A stretch of DNA of 11,655 nt from an uncultured Lachnospiraceae bacterium (GTDB lineage Bacteria > Bacillota_A > Clostridia > Lachnospirales > Lachnospiraceae). Of this stretch, positions 1-6,659 are shown piece by piece (positions within the stretch are counted from its first letter, which is position 1; each line of letters opens with the position of its first letter). The stretch covers positions 1 to 11,655 of the forward strand of contig CAMWWF010000055.1 in the NCBI GenBank assembly GCA_947177885.1. The letters are read 5' to 3'. The position numbers were made by a program, and so were the translations under genes. The notes beneath the pieces were generated by a model. That model saw only the letters and a list, made by a program, of their open reading frames with translations, ran no database searches and was not told the DNA's origin.

Positions 1-816
1 CACATCAAAAATAGTGGTGGGGAGTATCATTGCAGAGGGGGAATTATCCACCAGTATGACGATATTTCCCTCCAGCACCTGTGCCGCCGCCGCATCCGGT
101 CTCTCCGTATATTTAAACTTCGGAAAAGGATTGTACCATTTTTTCTTGTAAAGACATTCCGCCAGGGACTCCTGATTCATGGTCAGTGCATCCACCCTGA
201 GCTCATTGATCTTGCGCCTGACCGCTTCCAGGAACTGATGATCCACTCTCTTGTCCATATAGCATAGCACAATATCCGTGTGCGAGCTTTCCCCGGCGGT
301 CAGCATTTCCATACAGAGATCCGTGCTGCGGATCCGGCGGCGGATCAGGGCGGTATTGAACACCACAGTCTCCACAAAGCCGTCCTTGGAACCTCTCAGC
401 ACCTTGTCTTTCTCCGGTTCCTCCACGCCTCTGGCCGGATACGTGCGGGAGTCGATCAGCAGCGCCTTGCTGTAGCCGTCGATCAGCAGAATGAACATAC
501 CTGACAGCAGGGAGTTGATCATGGTATCAAACCGGTCATCGATCTCCACTTCCACATAAGGAGTAAACTGCTTGGAGATCCCATGCATGTCCTGAGGCAT
601 TTTATCCGGTGTCAGATCCATAAAATACTGCAGAAGTTTCTGTACCAGATCGTCTTTACAGAAACCGTCCACCAGATACATGCAGGCTTCCTTCCCTCCA
701 ATGCGGATGACCCGGTAAATAATATCAAAATTGCGGTCCGCGCCCAGCACACGATTCATATATTCCATATCCTGTGCCAAAGTTCCGCTTATCTTTTTTT
801 TCGTTTCCTCACTCAA
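1..816 (-). CDS. spoVAF: SpoVAF-like GerA-family spore germination protein, 5' part only
   Basis: The first 272 codons are present; the gene continues past the left edge. The product belongs to the GerA family (SpoVAF, GerAA, GerKA), inner-membrane spore proteins involved in germination and dipicolinate release. Only the N-terminal soluble domain is visible; the family's membrane segments follow later. Family stretches are RTYPARGVEEPEKDKVLRG (residues 124-142), DGFVET, then NTALIRRRIR (154-163), and NPFPKFKYTERPD near 229-241. The TYP-x-RG and YNPFP-x-x-x-YTERPD wording matches SpoVAF better than the germinant-receptor A subunits, so I call SpoVAF; a receptor subunit is the alternative. The start is TTG at 816 (LSEETKKK), chosen for a GGGGAG ribosome binding site at 825-830, 8 bases upstream. 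The ATG codons at residues 17 and 20 lie further in and lack such a site. Confidence 0.88.
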   Translation of the reverse strand, partial: MSEETKKKISGTLAQDMEYMNRVLGADRNFDIIYRVIRIGGKEACMYLVDGFCKDDLVQKLLQYFMDLTPDKMPQDMHGISKQFTPYVEVEIDDRFDTMINSLLSGMFILLIDGYSKALLIDSRTYPARGVEEPEKDKVLRGSKDGFVETVVFNTALIRRRIRSTDLCMEMLTAGESSHTDIVLCYMDKRVDHQFLEAVRRKINELRVDALTMNQESLAECLYKKKWYNPFPKFKYTERPDAAAAQVLEGNIVILVDNSPSAMILPTTIFDV

Positions 817-1019
817 AATAAAAACTCCCCTTCCGGAAATAGATTTACTTTTCATTATATCCCAAAGAGAAGTTTTTATCCTGTTTATACAAATTATGTA
901 ACTGCTCAGAACCAACCCCGAAAACACTGTGCGCTTCTCCGGTATTTGGCTTACGCGCATATGAAAACCGTTCTCGCAGGCACGCCCCCGGCTCACTTCC
1001 CGCGAAAAGGAACGCGGAT
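817..1019. other. GC-rich spacer between dUTPase and spoVAF genes
   Basis: This 203-bp gap has no convincing ORF. Near the dUTPase stop there is a 5-bp stem, CCGCG at 1000-1004 with CGCGG at 1013-1017 around an 8-base loop. It has no T-run after it, so it is a poor intrinsic terminator. Positions 930-1000 are GC-rich and rich in short CG-containing inverted repeats, unlike the AT-rich stretch at 840-900. A TATAAT hexamer on the minus strand (854-859) lies upstream of spoVAF but has no good TTGACA partner. I also could not fit a clean sigma-G pair, which would be expected for a forespore gene. The spoVAF promoter therefore remains unassigned. Confidence 0.5.
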
Positions 1020-1544
1020 CTACCCTATGCCGCTTCCGGTGGTACTTCCAAATCCGCCATTGCGGATTCCTTCCGCATCATCATCCACCGTGATACCATA
1101 TTCCAAAAAAATCCCCTGAACGATTCCTGTTCCCTGCTCCACGGTGAGAGTCTTTTCCTCATTGGAATCGTTGGTGAGCTTCACAAAAATATGCCCCTCG
1201 TTGTCGGAGTGAAAGTAATCGCTGTCAATGATCCCTACCGTATTATTCATCTGCAATCGGAACTTAAAGCCTAATCCGCTTCTGGGGTAGAGCTTCAGCA
1301 CCCAGTTCTCCTCCATCTTCACCCGGATGCCTGTCGGGATCCGGATCGTGGAGGCCGGCGGCAGCGTAAAGGCAAAAGGTGCGAAAAAATCATATCCCGC
1401 ACTGCCCCTTGTGGCTCTCCGCGGCAATTTCAGATCATCATACATCCGCCGTATATCCGCTTCCGCATATTGGGGAAAATCTTCTTTCACCGCCTCCACA
1501 AACAAGTCTTCACTTACCTTAAAAAACTGCGCCACTCTCTTCAC
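1020..1544 (-). CDS. dut: dUTP diphosphatase (trimeric dUTPase family)
   Basis: The enzyme hydrolyses dUTP to dUMP and pyrophosphate, keeping uracil out of DNA and supplying dUMP for thymidylate synthesis. All five trimeric dUTPase motifs are visible. Numbered from the GTG start they are AGYDFFAP (49-56), PRSGLG (87-92), GIIDSDY with Asp107 and Tyr110 (104-110), EQGTGIVQG (136-144) and the C-terminal RNGGFGSTTG (161-170). Before motif 1 there is an extension of about 45 residues, which I recall from clostridial homologues. I start at GTG 1544 (VKRVAQFFKVS) because the family typically begins with M-K-x-(I/V)-A and GGGAG lies 9 bases upstream. A longer in-frame start, GTG at 1613, adds 23 residues, but its nearest SD-like run is about 18 bases away. 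The gene follows nrdG in the same direction with no terminator visible between them, so it is probably co-transcribed. Alternative: the related dCTP deaminase, but motifs 3 and 5 favour dUTPase. Confidence 0.9.
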   Translation of the reverse strand: MKRVAQFFKVSEDLFVEAVKEDFPQYAEADIRRMYDDLKLPRRATRGSAGYDFFAPFAFTLPPASTIRIPTGIRVKMEENWVLKLYPRSGLGFKFRLQMNNTVGIIDSDYFHSDNEGHIFVKLTNDSNEEKTLTVEQGTGIVQGIFLEYGITVDDDAEGIRNGGFGSTTGSGIG

Positions 1545-1619
1545 GTTCCCGCTCTCCCGTATGTATGAAACTTTCTCCACATAATAATGTTCCCCGGCAT
1601 GCCCTTCTTTCACCGAGCC

Positions 1620-2180
1620 CTAATCACAGCACCCTCCGATATTGTCCGGTCTCTCGGTCACCTTATAGTCTGACGCATAATCGCCACAATATAACACCGG
1701 AATTGTGACATCCTCCTGTGCCAGGGTCTTCCGCACGTCAATGACTCTCTGATTTGAACTGCCCTTCCAGAGCAGCTTTGCGTCCTCTTTATCCTCCATA
1801 AATTCCCCGTCAACCAGCACATCCACGTACTTCATCAGGGAATGATCACATATATTTTCCCACACATCACCGGTATAGAGCCAGATGGTCTTTTCAGGAT
1901 ATCTCTCCTTTATCTCCGCCATCAGTCCCCTGACCGGCATCCCATTGGCGGGATGCAGCGGATCGCCGCCGGAGAAAGTGATACCCGATATATAAGTCTT
2001 ATCCAGCTGTTCAAAGATTTCCTGTTTCGCAGCCTCGTCGAACAGCAGGCCCCCGTTGGGATCCCAGGTAATGGGGTTATGACATCCCTTACAGCAATGA
2101 TTACAGCCCGCCACCCAGAGTACCACCCGGAGGCCGTCGCCGTTCAGCATGTCATCCTTCGTTATATTATGATACCTCAC
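1620..2180 (-). CDS. nrdG: Anaerobic ribonucleotide reductase activating protein (radical SAM)
   Basis: This 186-residue radical-SAM enzyme uses a [4Fe-4S] cluster and S-adenosylmethionine to place the glycyl radical on NrdD. The cluster motif CX3CX2C is seen as C26-NHC-C30-KG-C33, within AGCNHCCKGCHNP. It is followed by the NrdG-type NPITWDPNGG and by FSGGDPL, the glycine-rich SAM-binding region. Length is normal for the family. The start is GTG at 2180, overlapping the nrdD stop by 4 bases (GTGA, 2177-2180), with AAGG about 8 bases upstream inside nrdD. This overlap implies translational coupling, so activase and reductase are made together. C-terminal residues GGCCD are a little cysteine-rich and have no assigned role. 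Confidence 0.96.
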   Translation of the reverse strand: MRYHNITKDDMLNGDGLRVVLWVAGCNHCCKGCHNPITWDPNGGLLFDEAAKQEIFEQLDKTYISGITFSGGDPLHPANGMPVRGLMAEIKERYPEKTIWLYTGDVWENICDHSLMKYVDVLVDGEFMEDKEDAKLLWKGSSNQRVIDVRKTLAQEDVTIPVLYCGDYASDYKVTERPDNIGGCCD

Positions 2181-4366
2181 ATTGATTTCCTTTCCGCAAT
2201 TTCCGCCATCTTGGCATCATTCAATCTGGTATCCCCGTGCACCCGGGAATAGGACAGATAACCGTTCATACGGTCAATCTTTGTCAGATTGCGGCTTCCG
2301 CACTTTGGACACACATCCATTTCCAGCTCCTGATGCCCGCAATCGTCACAATAGGCCAGAGAAAGATTGACTCCCTCATAAAATCCCATATCCATAGCGC
2401 GGTGGATCAATGTTTTCACCGCCGTGATATTATAATCAATCGGATATTTTACGTACTGGATCTTACCTCCGTTACAGAGATCCCAGAAACGGTCTTCCTT
2501 GTCCTGCTTCTCAATGGGGGTGATATCCTCGCTCACATGACAGTGGAAACTGTTGCTTACATACTCTCTGTCGGAAACACCCTCCACAATACCGTACTTA
2601 TTCCGGAATTGTGTTACCTGTACCCCACAGAGATTCTCCGCGGGAGTCCCGTAGATGGCATAGAGATTTCCATCCTCCTCCTTGAACTCATTTACCCTGG
2701 CATTGATATACTCCATTACCTCCAGCGCGAACGCACCGTCCTCCACCAGAGACTTTCCGTTGTACAGCTCCTGCAGCTCATTCAGCGCCGTGATGCCGAA
2801 GCTTGCGGTAGCGGATTTCAAGAGCGGCTTGATCTTGTCATGGAGCCCCAGATTTCCGCCCAGAAAACCGCCTTCACAGTATGCCAGAGGATTGGTGGAT
2901 GCCCGCATCTCTCCAAGGTATGCGTAGGTGCGGATATGAAGCTGACGGATCAGATTCAGGTAATAGTCCAACACCTCATAGAAATCCCGGCTTTCCTTTC
3001 TCGCTTTTGCCAGGATCATGGGCAGATGCAGGGATACCGCACCGATATTGAACCGGCCCACAAACACAGGCTTGTCCTGATCATCGGCAGGATGCATGCC
3101 GCCCCTCTCGTACCAGGGCGAAAGAAACGCCCGGCAGCCCATAGGGGAAATGATCCGGCCATACTTCTTATACATACTTGCCACATAGCCTTTTCCCGTC
3201 AGGCTCAGCCAATCGGGATACATGGTCTTTGACGAGCACTCCACACCGGCCTCAAATACATCCTCAAGAGGCTTTCCCGGTCCGTGAAGATTCTCATCAT
3301 ACAGGAAGACGATCTTCGGAAAGAGCACAGGCTTCTTGCAATCCTTCTTTCCCTGTCCCTTTTTCCTCACATTCAGCATGGTGATGGTGGCAAGCTTGGC
3401 AAATCTCCCTGTTCCGGTGCCCGCTGTCACGGTGATGAAAGGATAATCGCCGCGGCTGCTCCCCACGGTGTTAAATTTATATTCCCAGCCCTGGAATCCC
3501 TGTTCATATTCCCTGACCACGTCCTCATAAGCTTCCTGCTCCGCACGCTGATCGTCAATACCCAGTCGCCGGTATTTTTCCACATATCTCTGATAGGACT
3601 TCTCCGCATAAGGCTCCAGGATCAGATCCACGCTGGGCACGGTAAAGCCGCCGTACTGCTGGCTTGCCGCACTGAGAACGATATCGCCGATGACGTCAAA
3701 GGCCACGTCAAGGGACTTGGGTTCATTGTACCATACATTTCCCATCTCAAATCCGCCGCTCAGCACGTTCTGCACATCAAAGAGACAGCAGTTCATGGTA
3801 TCCCTTCTGGCAGACATGTCATGAACATAGATATAGCCGTCCCTGCACGCCTGGATCTCCTCAATGGTCAGGAAAAATTTCTGGTACAGCTCCTTGTTCA
3901 GCTGGTTAAAGATCAGGCTTCTCTTGGTCGCCACCAGAGCGGAGTCCGTGTTGGCATTTTCCTTGTCTCCGATATACATGATGGACTGGCTCTTCTTATA
4001 GACATCGTCCAGCATGCGCACAAAATCCTGCTTGTAATTGCGGTAATCGCGGTAACTCTTTGCCACAACAGGTTTAACCTGCTCCAATGCGCTTTCCACA
4101 ATGTTATGCATTACGGGAATAGGGATCTGATCCGCGTCCATCTCATTTACCTTATCGATGACGTACTGACAAATATGGCGCTCCTCATCTTCGGTAAACT
4201 TCGTCAGCGCTCTGTAGGCGCTCTTTCCTACCGCGCTGATCACCTTCTGGACATTAAAAGCTTCTGTGCTGCCATCCTTTTTGACCACATAGACTGTCTT
4301 CTCAGGCTGAAACTCTTCTCCATAGTCTGCATTTTCCGTTAATTCCTGATCAAAATTACTGCTCAT
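2177..4366 (-). CDS. nrdD: Anaerobic (class III) ribonucleoside-triphosphate reductase
   Basis: NrdD reduces ribonucleoside triphosphates to dNTPs by glycyl-radical chemistry in anaerobic cells. Numbered from the start used here (729 residues), an ATP-cone-like allosteric domain lies near 22-117. A double cysteine, MNCCLF, has Cys193/194. The probable thiyl-radical cysteine is Cys411 in SPMGCRAF. A four-cysteine zinc site is C673-x2-C676 and C686-x2-C689. The glycyl-radical loop is RMNGYL with Gly702. Length is typical and nothing is missing. I chose ATG 4366 because AAGGGA lies 9 bases upstream; ATG 4375 would add three residues (MEQ) but sits almost against that site. The gene is first in an operon with nrdG, and probably dut, behind a strong promoter with two NrdR-like boxes. 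Confidence 0.97.
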   Translation of the reverse strand: MSSNFDQELTENADYGEEFQPEKTVYVVKKDGSTEAFNVQKVISAVGKSAYRALTKFTEDEERHICQYVIDKVNEMDADQIPIPVMHNIVESALEQVKPVVAKSYRDYRNYKQDFVRMLDDVYKKSQSIMYIGDKENANTDSALVATKRSLIFNQLNKELYQKFFLTIEEIQACRDGYIYVHDMSARRDTMNCCLFDVQNVLSGGFEMGNVWYNEPKSLDVAFDVIGDIVLSAASQQYGGFTVPSVDLILEPYAEKSYQRYVEKYRRLGIDDQRAEQEAYEDVVREYEQGFQGWEYKFNTVGSSRGDYPFITVTAGTGTGRFAKLATITMLNVRKKGQGKKDCKKPVLFPKIVFLYDENLHGPGKPLEDVFEAGVECSSKTMYPDWLSLTGKGYVASMYKKYGRIISPMGCRAFLSPWYERGGMHPADDQDKPVFVGRFNIGAVSLHLPMILAKARKESRDFYEVLDYYLNLIRQLHIRTYAYLGEMRASTNPLAYCEGGFLGGNLGLHDKIKPLLKSATASFGITALNELQELYNGKSLVEDGAFALEVMEYINARVNEFKEEDGNLYAIYGTPAENLCGVQVTQFRNKYGIVEGVSDREYVSNSFHCHVSEDITPIEKQDKEDRFWDLCNGGKIQYVKYPIDYNITAVKTLIHRAMDMGFYEGVNLSLAYCDDCGHQELEMDVCPKCGSRNLTKIDRMNGYLSYSRVHGDTRLNDAKMAEIAERKSM

Positions 4367-4456
4367 CTGCTCCATTCCCTTCCGAAAAATTCACTGTTTC
4401 TATCCCTCCGTCCAGGCCGCCGTCCGGGGCTCTGACGAGATATAAGCAACGAAAAA

Positions 4457-4472
4457 GCGCAATATTTGGGGC
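4457..4472 (-). promoter_or_regulatory. Second NrdR-box-like site (weaker)
   Basis: Read on the minus strand, this 16-mer (GCCCCAAATATTGCGC) matches the remembered NrdR consensus ACACWATATATWGTGT at 10 of 16 positions. It keeps the outer C and G of the core. It starts 30 bp downstream of the stronger box, about three helical turns, close to the 31-32 bp usually seen for NrdR box pairs. NrdR is a zinc-finger/ATP-cone repressor that senses dATP/ATP and controls nrd operons. On its own this match would be weak; the spacing and the gene context support it. Confidence 0.55.
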
Positions 4473-4486
4473 TCTATTACAATTTG

Positions 4487-4502
4487 CTCCTATATATTGT
4501 GC
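4487..4502 (-). promoter_or_regulatory. NrdR-box-like operator (strong core)
   Basis: On the minus strand the site reads GCACAATATATAGGAG. It matches the NrdR consensus ACACWATATATWGTGT at 12 of 16 positions, with the ten-base core CWATATATWG perfect. It lies just downstream of the predicted transcription start of the nrdD operon, so a bound repressor would block promoter clearance. The nrdR gene itself is not in this window. Confidence 0.75.
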
Positions 4503-4514
4503 CCATTACAATAC

Positions 4515-4543
4515 AGTATAAGAAAATTTCCTCTGCTTGTCAA
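4515..4543 (-). promoter_or_regulatory. Sigma-A promoter of the nrdD operon
   Basis: On the minus strand there is a perfect -35 hexamer TTGACA (4538-4543), a 17-base spacer, and the -10 hexamer TATACT (4515-4520). Transcription should start near 4508, giving a leader of about 140 bases before nrdD. The promoter lies between the WYL gene terminator and nrdD, so the nrd operon is independent of the upstream genes. The leader (4376-4508) holds the two NrdR-like boxes and a GC-rich run at 4400-4435; I see no known riboswitch in it. Confidence 0.85.
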
Positions 4544-4561
4544 TTCGGTATCTTCATAAAA

Positions 4562-4597
4562 ATAAACAAAAAAGGCATCTGATTTTTAGATACCTTT
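4562..4597 (-). terminator. Rho-independent terminator after the WYL gene
   Basis: On the minus strand, AAAGGTATCT (4588-4597) pairs with AGATGCCTTT (4571-4580) to give a 10-bp stem with one G-T pair and a 7-base loop. It runs straight into a T-rich tail (TTTTTTGTTTATTTTT). The stem includes the last codons and the TAA stop of the WYL gene. It separates that unit from the nrdD promoter just downstream. Confidence 0.88.
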
Positions 4598-5605
4598 CCC
4601 ATTGATCAAGCCATCCGTAATTTTCATCGTATCCACGATATCCGACAGCCACTGACTGTACTGCTCTCTGACTGCGGCCGGGCTGACGATCACCGCTTCC
4701 CGTCCGATCCCTGCCAGCCATCCGAAAAACTGGCCGCTCACCGCCACTCTCACCCGGACCCGGAAAATCCGGTCCGTCATGGGACGGATGTCGGCATCCC
4801 TGCCGAACCTGTCCATCACCACTCCCACCAGTCTGTTGGGGAACTGTAATGTCACACTCTCTTCATCTCCGCTGTACATGCCGAAAGTCTGATTCGTATA
4901 GGACGCGGGATCGACCTTGGAGAACTGTTCCATGCCTTCCCGCTCCTGGTCCAATACCACCGTCTTTCCCATCTTATCCACACGAAAATGCTTCATGACC
5001 TTATCCGTGCTGTCAAAAGCCGCCAGATAATAATTGTCCTCCCGCCAGATCAATGCCCACGGACTTACCGTCCTCTCCGCATTGGCTCTGGGGACCAGCT
5101 GCTTCCTCAGATTCCAGTCCAGATACAGAAAATATATCTGCCTGTTTTCCTGAATAGCCCTATGTATATTATCCACATTATAGTAGATGCTTTCATTTTC
5201 CGTCTTGATACGGCCAGCCACAAACACCTGTCTCTGAAGCTTTCCCGCATCGTATTTTCCGGCCATCTGCTCCAGCTTCCTGATCAGACTCCGGGATTTC
5301 CGGGTAGTGATGAACCGGGACGACTGTACCGCGTCCACCAGCAGTTTCAACTCTGCCAGCTCAAACTCCCTGCCGGCCATATAATAACCGCCGCCAAGTC
5401 TGCTGTGAACCTGTATGATATCGTACCCGAACTCACAGAGCTTATTGATATCATCATAGATGCTCTTCCGTTCCGAATGGATTCCATTGGCATCCAGATA
5501 GGCAATGATCTCAGCGGTACTGACAGGATGATTCTCATCTGTCTTCTCCGATAGAAGTTTTATGATATACAAGAGTTTTAATTTTTGCCCTGCTGATTTC
5601 GCCAT
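4586..5605 (-). CDS. WYL-domain transcriptional regulator
   Basis: This 339-residue protein has the standard layout of WYL regulators. A winged helix-turn-helix lies at about 1-75, including ERKSIYDDINKLCEFGYDI, the recognition helix and wing region. The WYL domain is at about 140-215, and a C-terminal WCX-like extension at about 247-325. WYL domains bind ligands (often nucleic acid or nucleotides) through a basic, aromatic pocket. The pocket region here is SPWALIWREDNYYLAAFD (181-198) followed by HFRVDKM, so the W-Y-L triplet itself reads W-A-L. The ligand cannot be deduced. The gene lies 17 bases after the HAD phosphatase gene, with a GGGGG ribosome binding site, and probably shares its promoter. 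Its target is unknown; its own operon is the simplest guess. Confidence 0.9.
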   Translation of the reverse strand: MAKSAGQKLKLLYIIKLLSEKTDENHPVSTAEIIAYLDANGIHSERKSIYDDINKLCEFGYDIIQVHSRLGGGYYMAGREFELAELKLLVDAVQSSRFITTRKSRSLIRKLEQMAGKYDAGKLQRQVFVAGRIKTENESIYYNVDNIHRAIQENRQIYFLYLDWNLRKQLVPRANAERTVSPWALIWREDNYYLAAFDSTDKVMKHFRVDKMGKTVVLDQEREGMEQFSKVDPASYTNQTFGMYSGDEESVTLQFPNRLVGVVMDRFGRDADIRPMTDRIFRVRVRVAVSGQFFGWLAGIGREAVIVSPAAVREQYSQWLSDIVDTMKITDGLINGKGI

Positions 5606-5622
5606 ATTTCAAAACCCCCAGA

Positions 5623-6318
5623 TCATATCATCACAATATCATATACCATATGCAGATCGTTTATCTCATGATCGGGCTTCCACGGCGTATTGTTCTCCCT
5701 GCCTTCCGGACGGTACCAGCAGGTAGGAATGCCCATCTGCACACCGCCTCTGATATCGCTGGTAAGGGAATCACCCACGATCAATATTTTCGACTTGTCT
5801 TTCTCCGGAATCCGCTCCAGACAATGATCGAAGAATTTCTTCCCGGGTTTCGGAGATCCGATCTCCTCGGAGACAAAGATTCCATCCACAACCTCTTCCA
5901 ACCCTGAAATCTTCAGTTTGTTGCGGGCTACGGCAGAGATGCCATTGGTGATCACATATTGTCTGACCTTTCCCTGAAATGACCTGACGATCGAAAGCCC
6001 GTCGTCTCTGAACAAAAACACACTGCCCAGAGCCTCCTCATACTCTCTGTGGAGTTCTTCCACATTAACGCCCTCAATGCCGTATTCTTTAAAGAGCGTG
6101 CTGAAACGACCGGTGAGCAATTCTTCCCTGGTCACCTCTCCCAGTTCCAAACGCTTCCAGTAATCGTCATTGATCCGGGAATAGCGTGCAATCTGTTCTT
6201 CCGTGATCTCCCGCCCTATGGTTCGAAAACACTTTTTCAGGGCATACCTCTGAGAATAAGGAAAATCCAGAAGCGTGTCGTCCATATCCCATAATATGGT
6301 GGTAAATAAACTTTCCAT
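5623..6318 (-). CDS. HAD-family phosphatase, YjjG-like nucleotidase
   Basis: This is a 231-residue cytoplasmic haloacid-dehalogenase phosphatase. Motif I is DMDDTLLDF with the nucleophile Asp11 and acid/base Asp13. Motif II is VITNG with Thr124, motif III is Lys157 in SPKPGKKFF, and motif IV is GDSLTSDI with Asp183 and Asp188. An alpha-helical C1-type cap lies between motifs I and II. The motif I and TNG wording and the length resemble the YjjG/YfnB group, of which YjjG is a 5'-nucleotidase acting on non-canonical pyrimidine nucleotides. The substrate here is inferred, but it suits a nucleotide-metabolism neighbourhood. ATG 6318 is 3 bases after the stop of the small membrane protein gene, with AGGG about 8 bases upstream, so translation is probably coupled. 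Confidence 0.85.
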   Translation of the reverse strand: MESLFTTILWDMDDTLLDFPYSQRYALKKCFRTIGREITEEQIARYSRINDDYWKRLELGEVTREELLTGRFSTLFKEYGIEGVNVEELHREYEEALGSVFLFRDDGLSIVRSFQGKVRQYVITNGISAVARNKLKISGLEEVVDGIFVSEEIGSPKPGKKFFDHCLERIPEKDKSKILIVGDSLTSDIRGGVQMGIPTCWYRPEGRENNTPWKPDHEINDLHMVYDIVMI

Positions 6319-6321
6319 TCC

Positions 6322-6483
6322 TTAAGCCCTGTTTGTACCTTCCGCGGTTTCCGTCTCAGACGCCGCTCCGGTATTCTTTTTCTTAGCCATTGTTATTCCT
6401 ATCGTGATGGCAACCCCTGACACAACGCCGATCACAAGAAACTGTACCACATAAGTCAAAAAAACATTTACAAAATTTACCAT
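6322..6483 (-). CDS. Small single-helix membrane protein, unknown function
   Basis: This 53-residue ORF begins MVNFVNVFLTYVVQFLVIGV. It has one hydrophobic stretch at about 4-32, then a basic KKK (34-36), then a polar acidic tail (ASETETAEGTNRA). That arrangement predicts a single membrane helix with a short cytoplasmic tail. ATG 6483 has GGAG about 10 bases upstream (6494-6497). It is the first gene after a good sigma-A promoter, and only 3 bases separate it from the HAD phosphatase gene. I recall short proteins of this shape, ending in an Ala/Glu/Thr-rich tail, from Lachnospiraceae genomes, but I know no function for them. It is too short for many gene callers. Position, ribosome binding site and amphipathic layout support a real gene. 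Confidence 0.78.
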   Translation of the reverse strand: MVNFVNVFLTYVVQFLVIGVVSGVAITIGITMAKKKNTGAASETETAEGTNRA

Positions 6484-6520
6484 AATAACGCATCTCCTCT
6501 TATATATTTATATTCCTCCA

Positions 6521-6544
6521 TTCGGAGCCTATGGGTCTCCGGAA
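6521..6544 (-). promoter_or_regulatory. Hairpin in the 5' leader of the small-protein operon
   Basis: The minus-strand RNA can fold TTC-GGAG-CC against GG-CTCC-GAA. This makes nine base pairs with two single-base bulges and a CATA loop. It lies between the promoter and the ribosome binding site, roughly 40 bases before the start codon of the 53-residue ORF. It has no T-run, so it is not a terminator. A GGAGG (6514-6518) follows immediately. A role in translation control or mRNA stability is possible; I do not recognise a named RNA family. Confidence 0.45.
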
Positions 6545-6584
6545 CGTGCCTGAAGATCATTCCTCCGAACAATTACATTGACTT

Positions 6585-6594
6585 CCCGCGCGGG
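6585..6594. promoter_or_regulatory. Perfect palindrome CCCGCGCGGG downstream of promoter
   Basis: This ten-base perfect palindrome lies about 15 bases downstream of the predicted start of the small-protein operon. That is a normal place for a repressor operator, and a regulator gene (WYL) is in the same operon. It could instead be part of leader RNA structure. The evidence is position and symmetry only. Confidence 0.3.
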
Positions 6595-6615
6595 GATTCC
6601 TTTTTCTTCCTATTT

Positions 6616-6644
6616 AGTATACCAATCCCGGTATTTTCCGTCAA
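6616..6644 (-). promoter_or_regulatory. Sigma-A promoter of small protein-HAD-WYL operon
   Basis: On the minus strand TTGACG (6639-6644) and TATACT (6616-6621) are separated by exactly 17 bases. Transcription should begin near 6609, leaving a leader of about 125 bases. The -35 lies only 16 bases past the MutS-like gene's stop, and no terminator separates them, so read-through from that gene is also possible. A GTGAT/ATCAC inverted repeat (arms 5 bp, 9 apart) overlaps the stretch just upstream of the -35. Confidence 0.82.
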
Positions 6645-6659
6645 GTGATGTTCTTGATA

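Noticed and set aside
583..1119. A 178-codon plus-strand ORF spanning the spoVAF start, the spacer and the dUTPase end.
   Set aside because: It overlaps two real genes antisense, has low-complexity His/Pro-rich content and no family resemblance.
2237..4342. Two long plus-strand ORFs (331 and 352 codons) opposite nrdD.
   Set aside because: They lie entirely antisense to a complete, motif-rich nrdD, have no recognisable domains and look like shadows of its codon bias.
6477..6560. A 27-residue upstream ORF in the leader of the small-protein operon, overlapping the 53-residue ORF start.
   Set aside because: Its GGAGGA touches the ATG with no spacing, and the peptide has no codon run or pattern of an attenuator; the region is better explained as structured leader.
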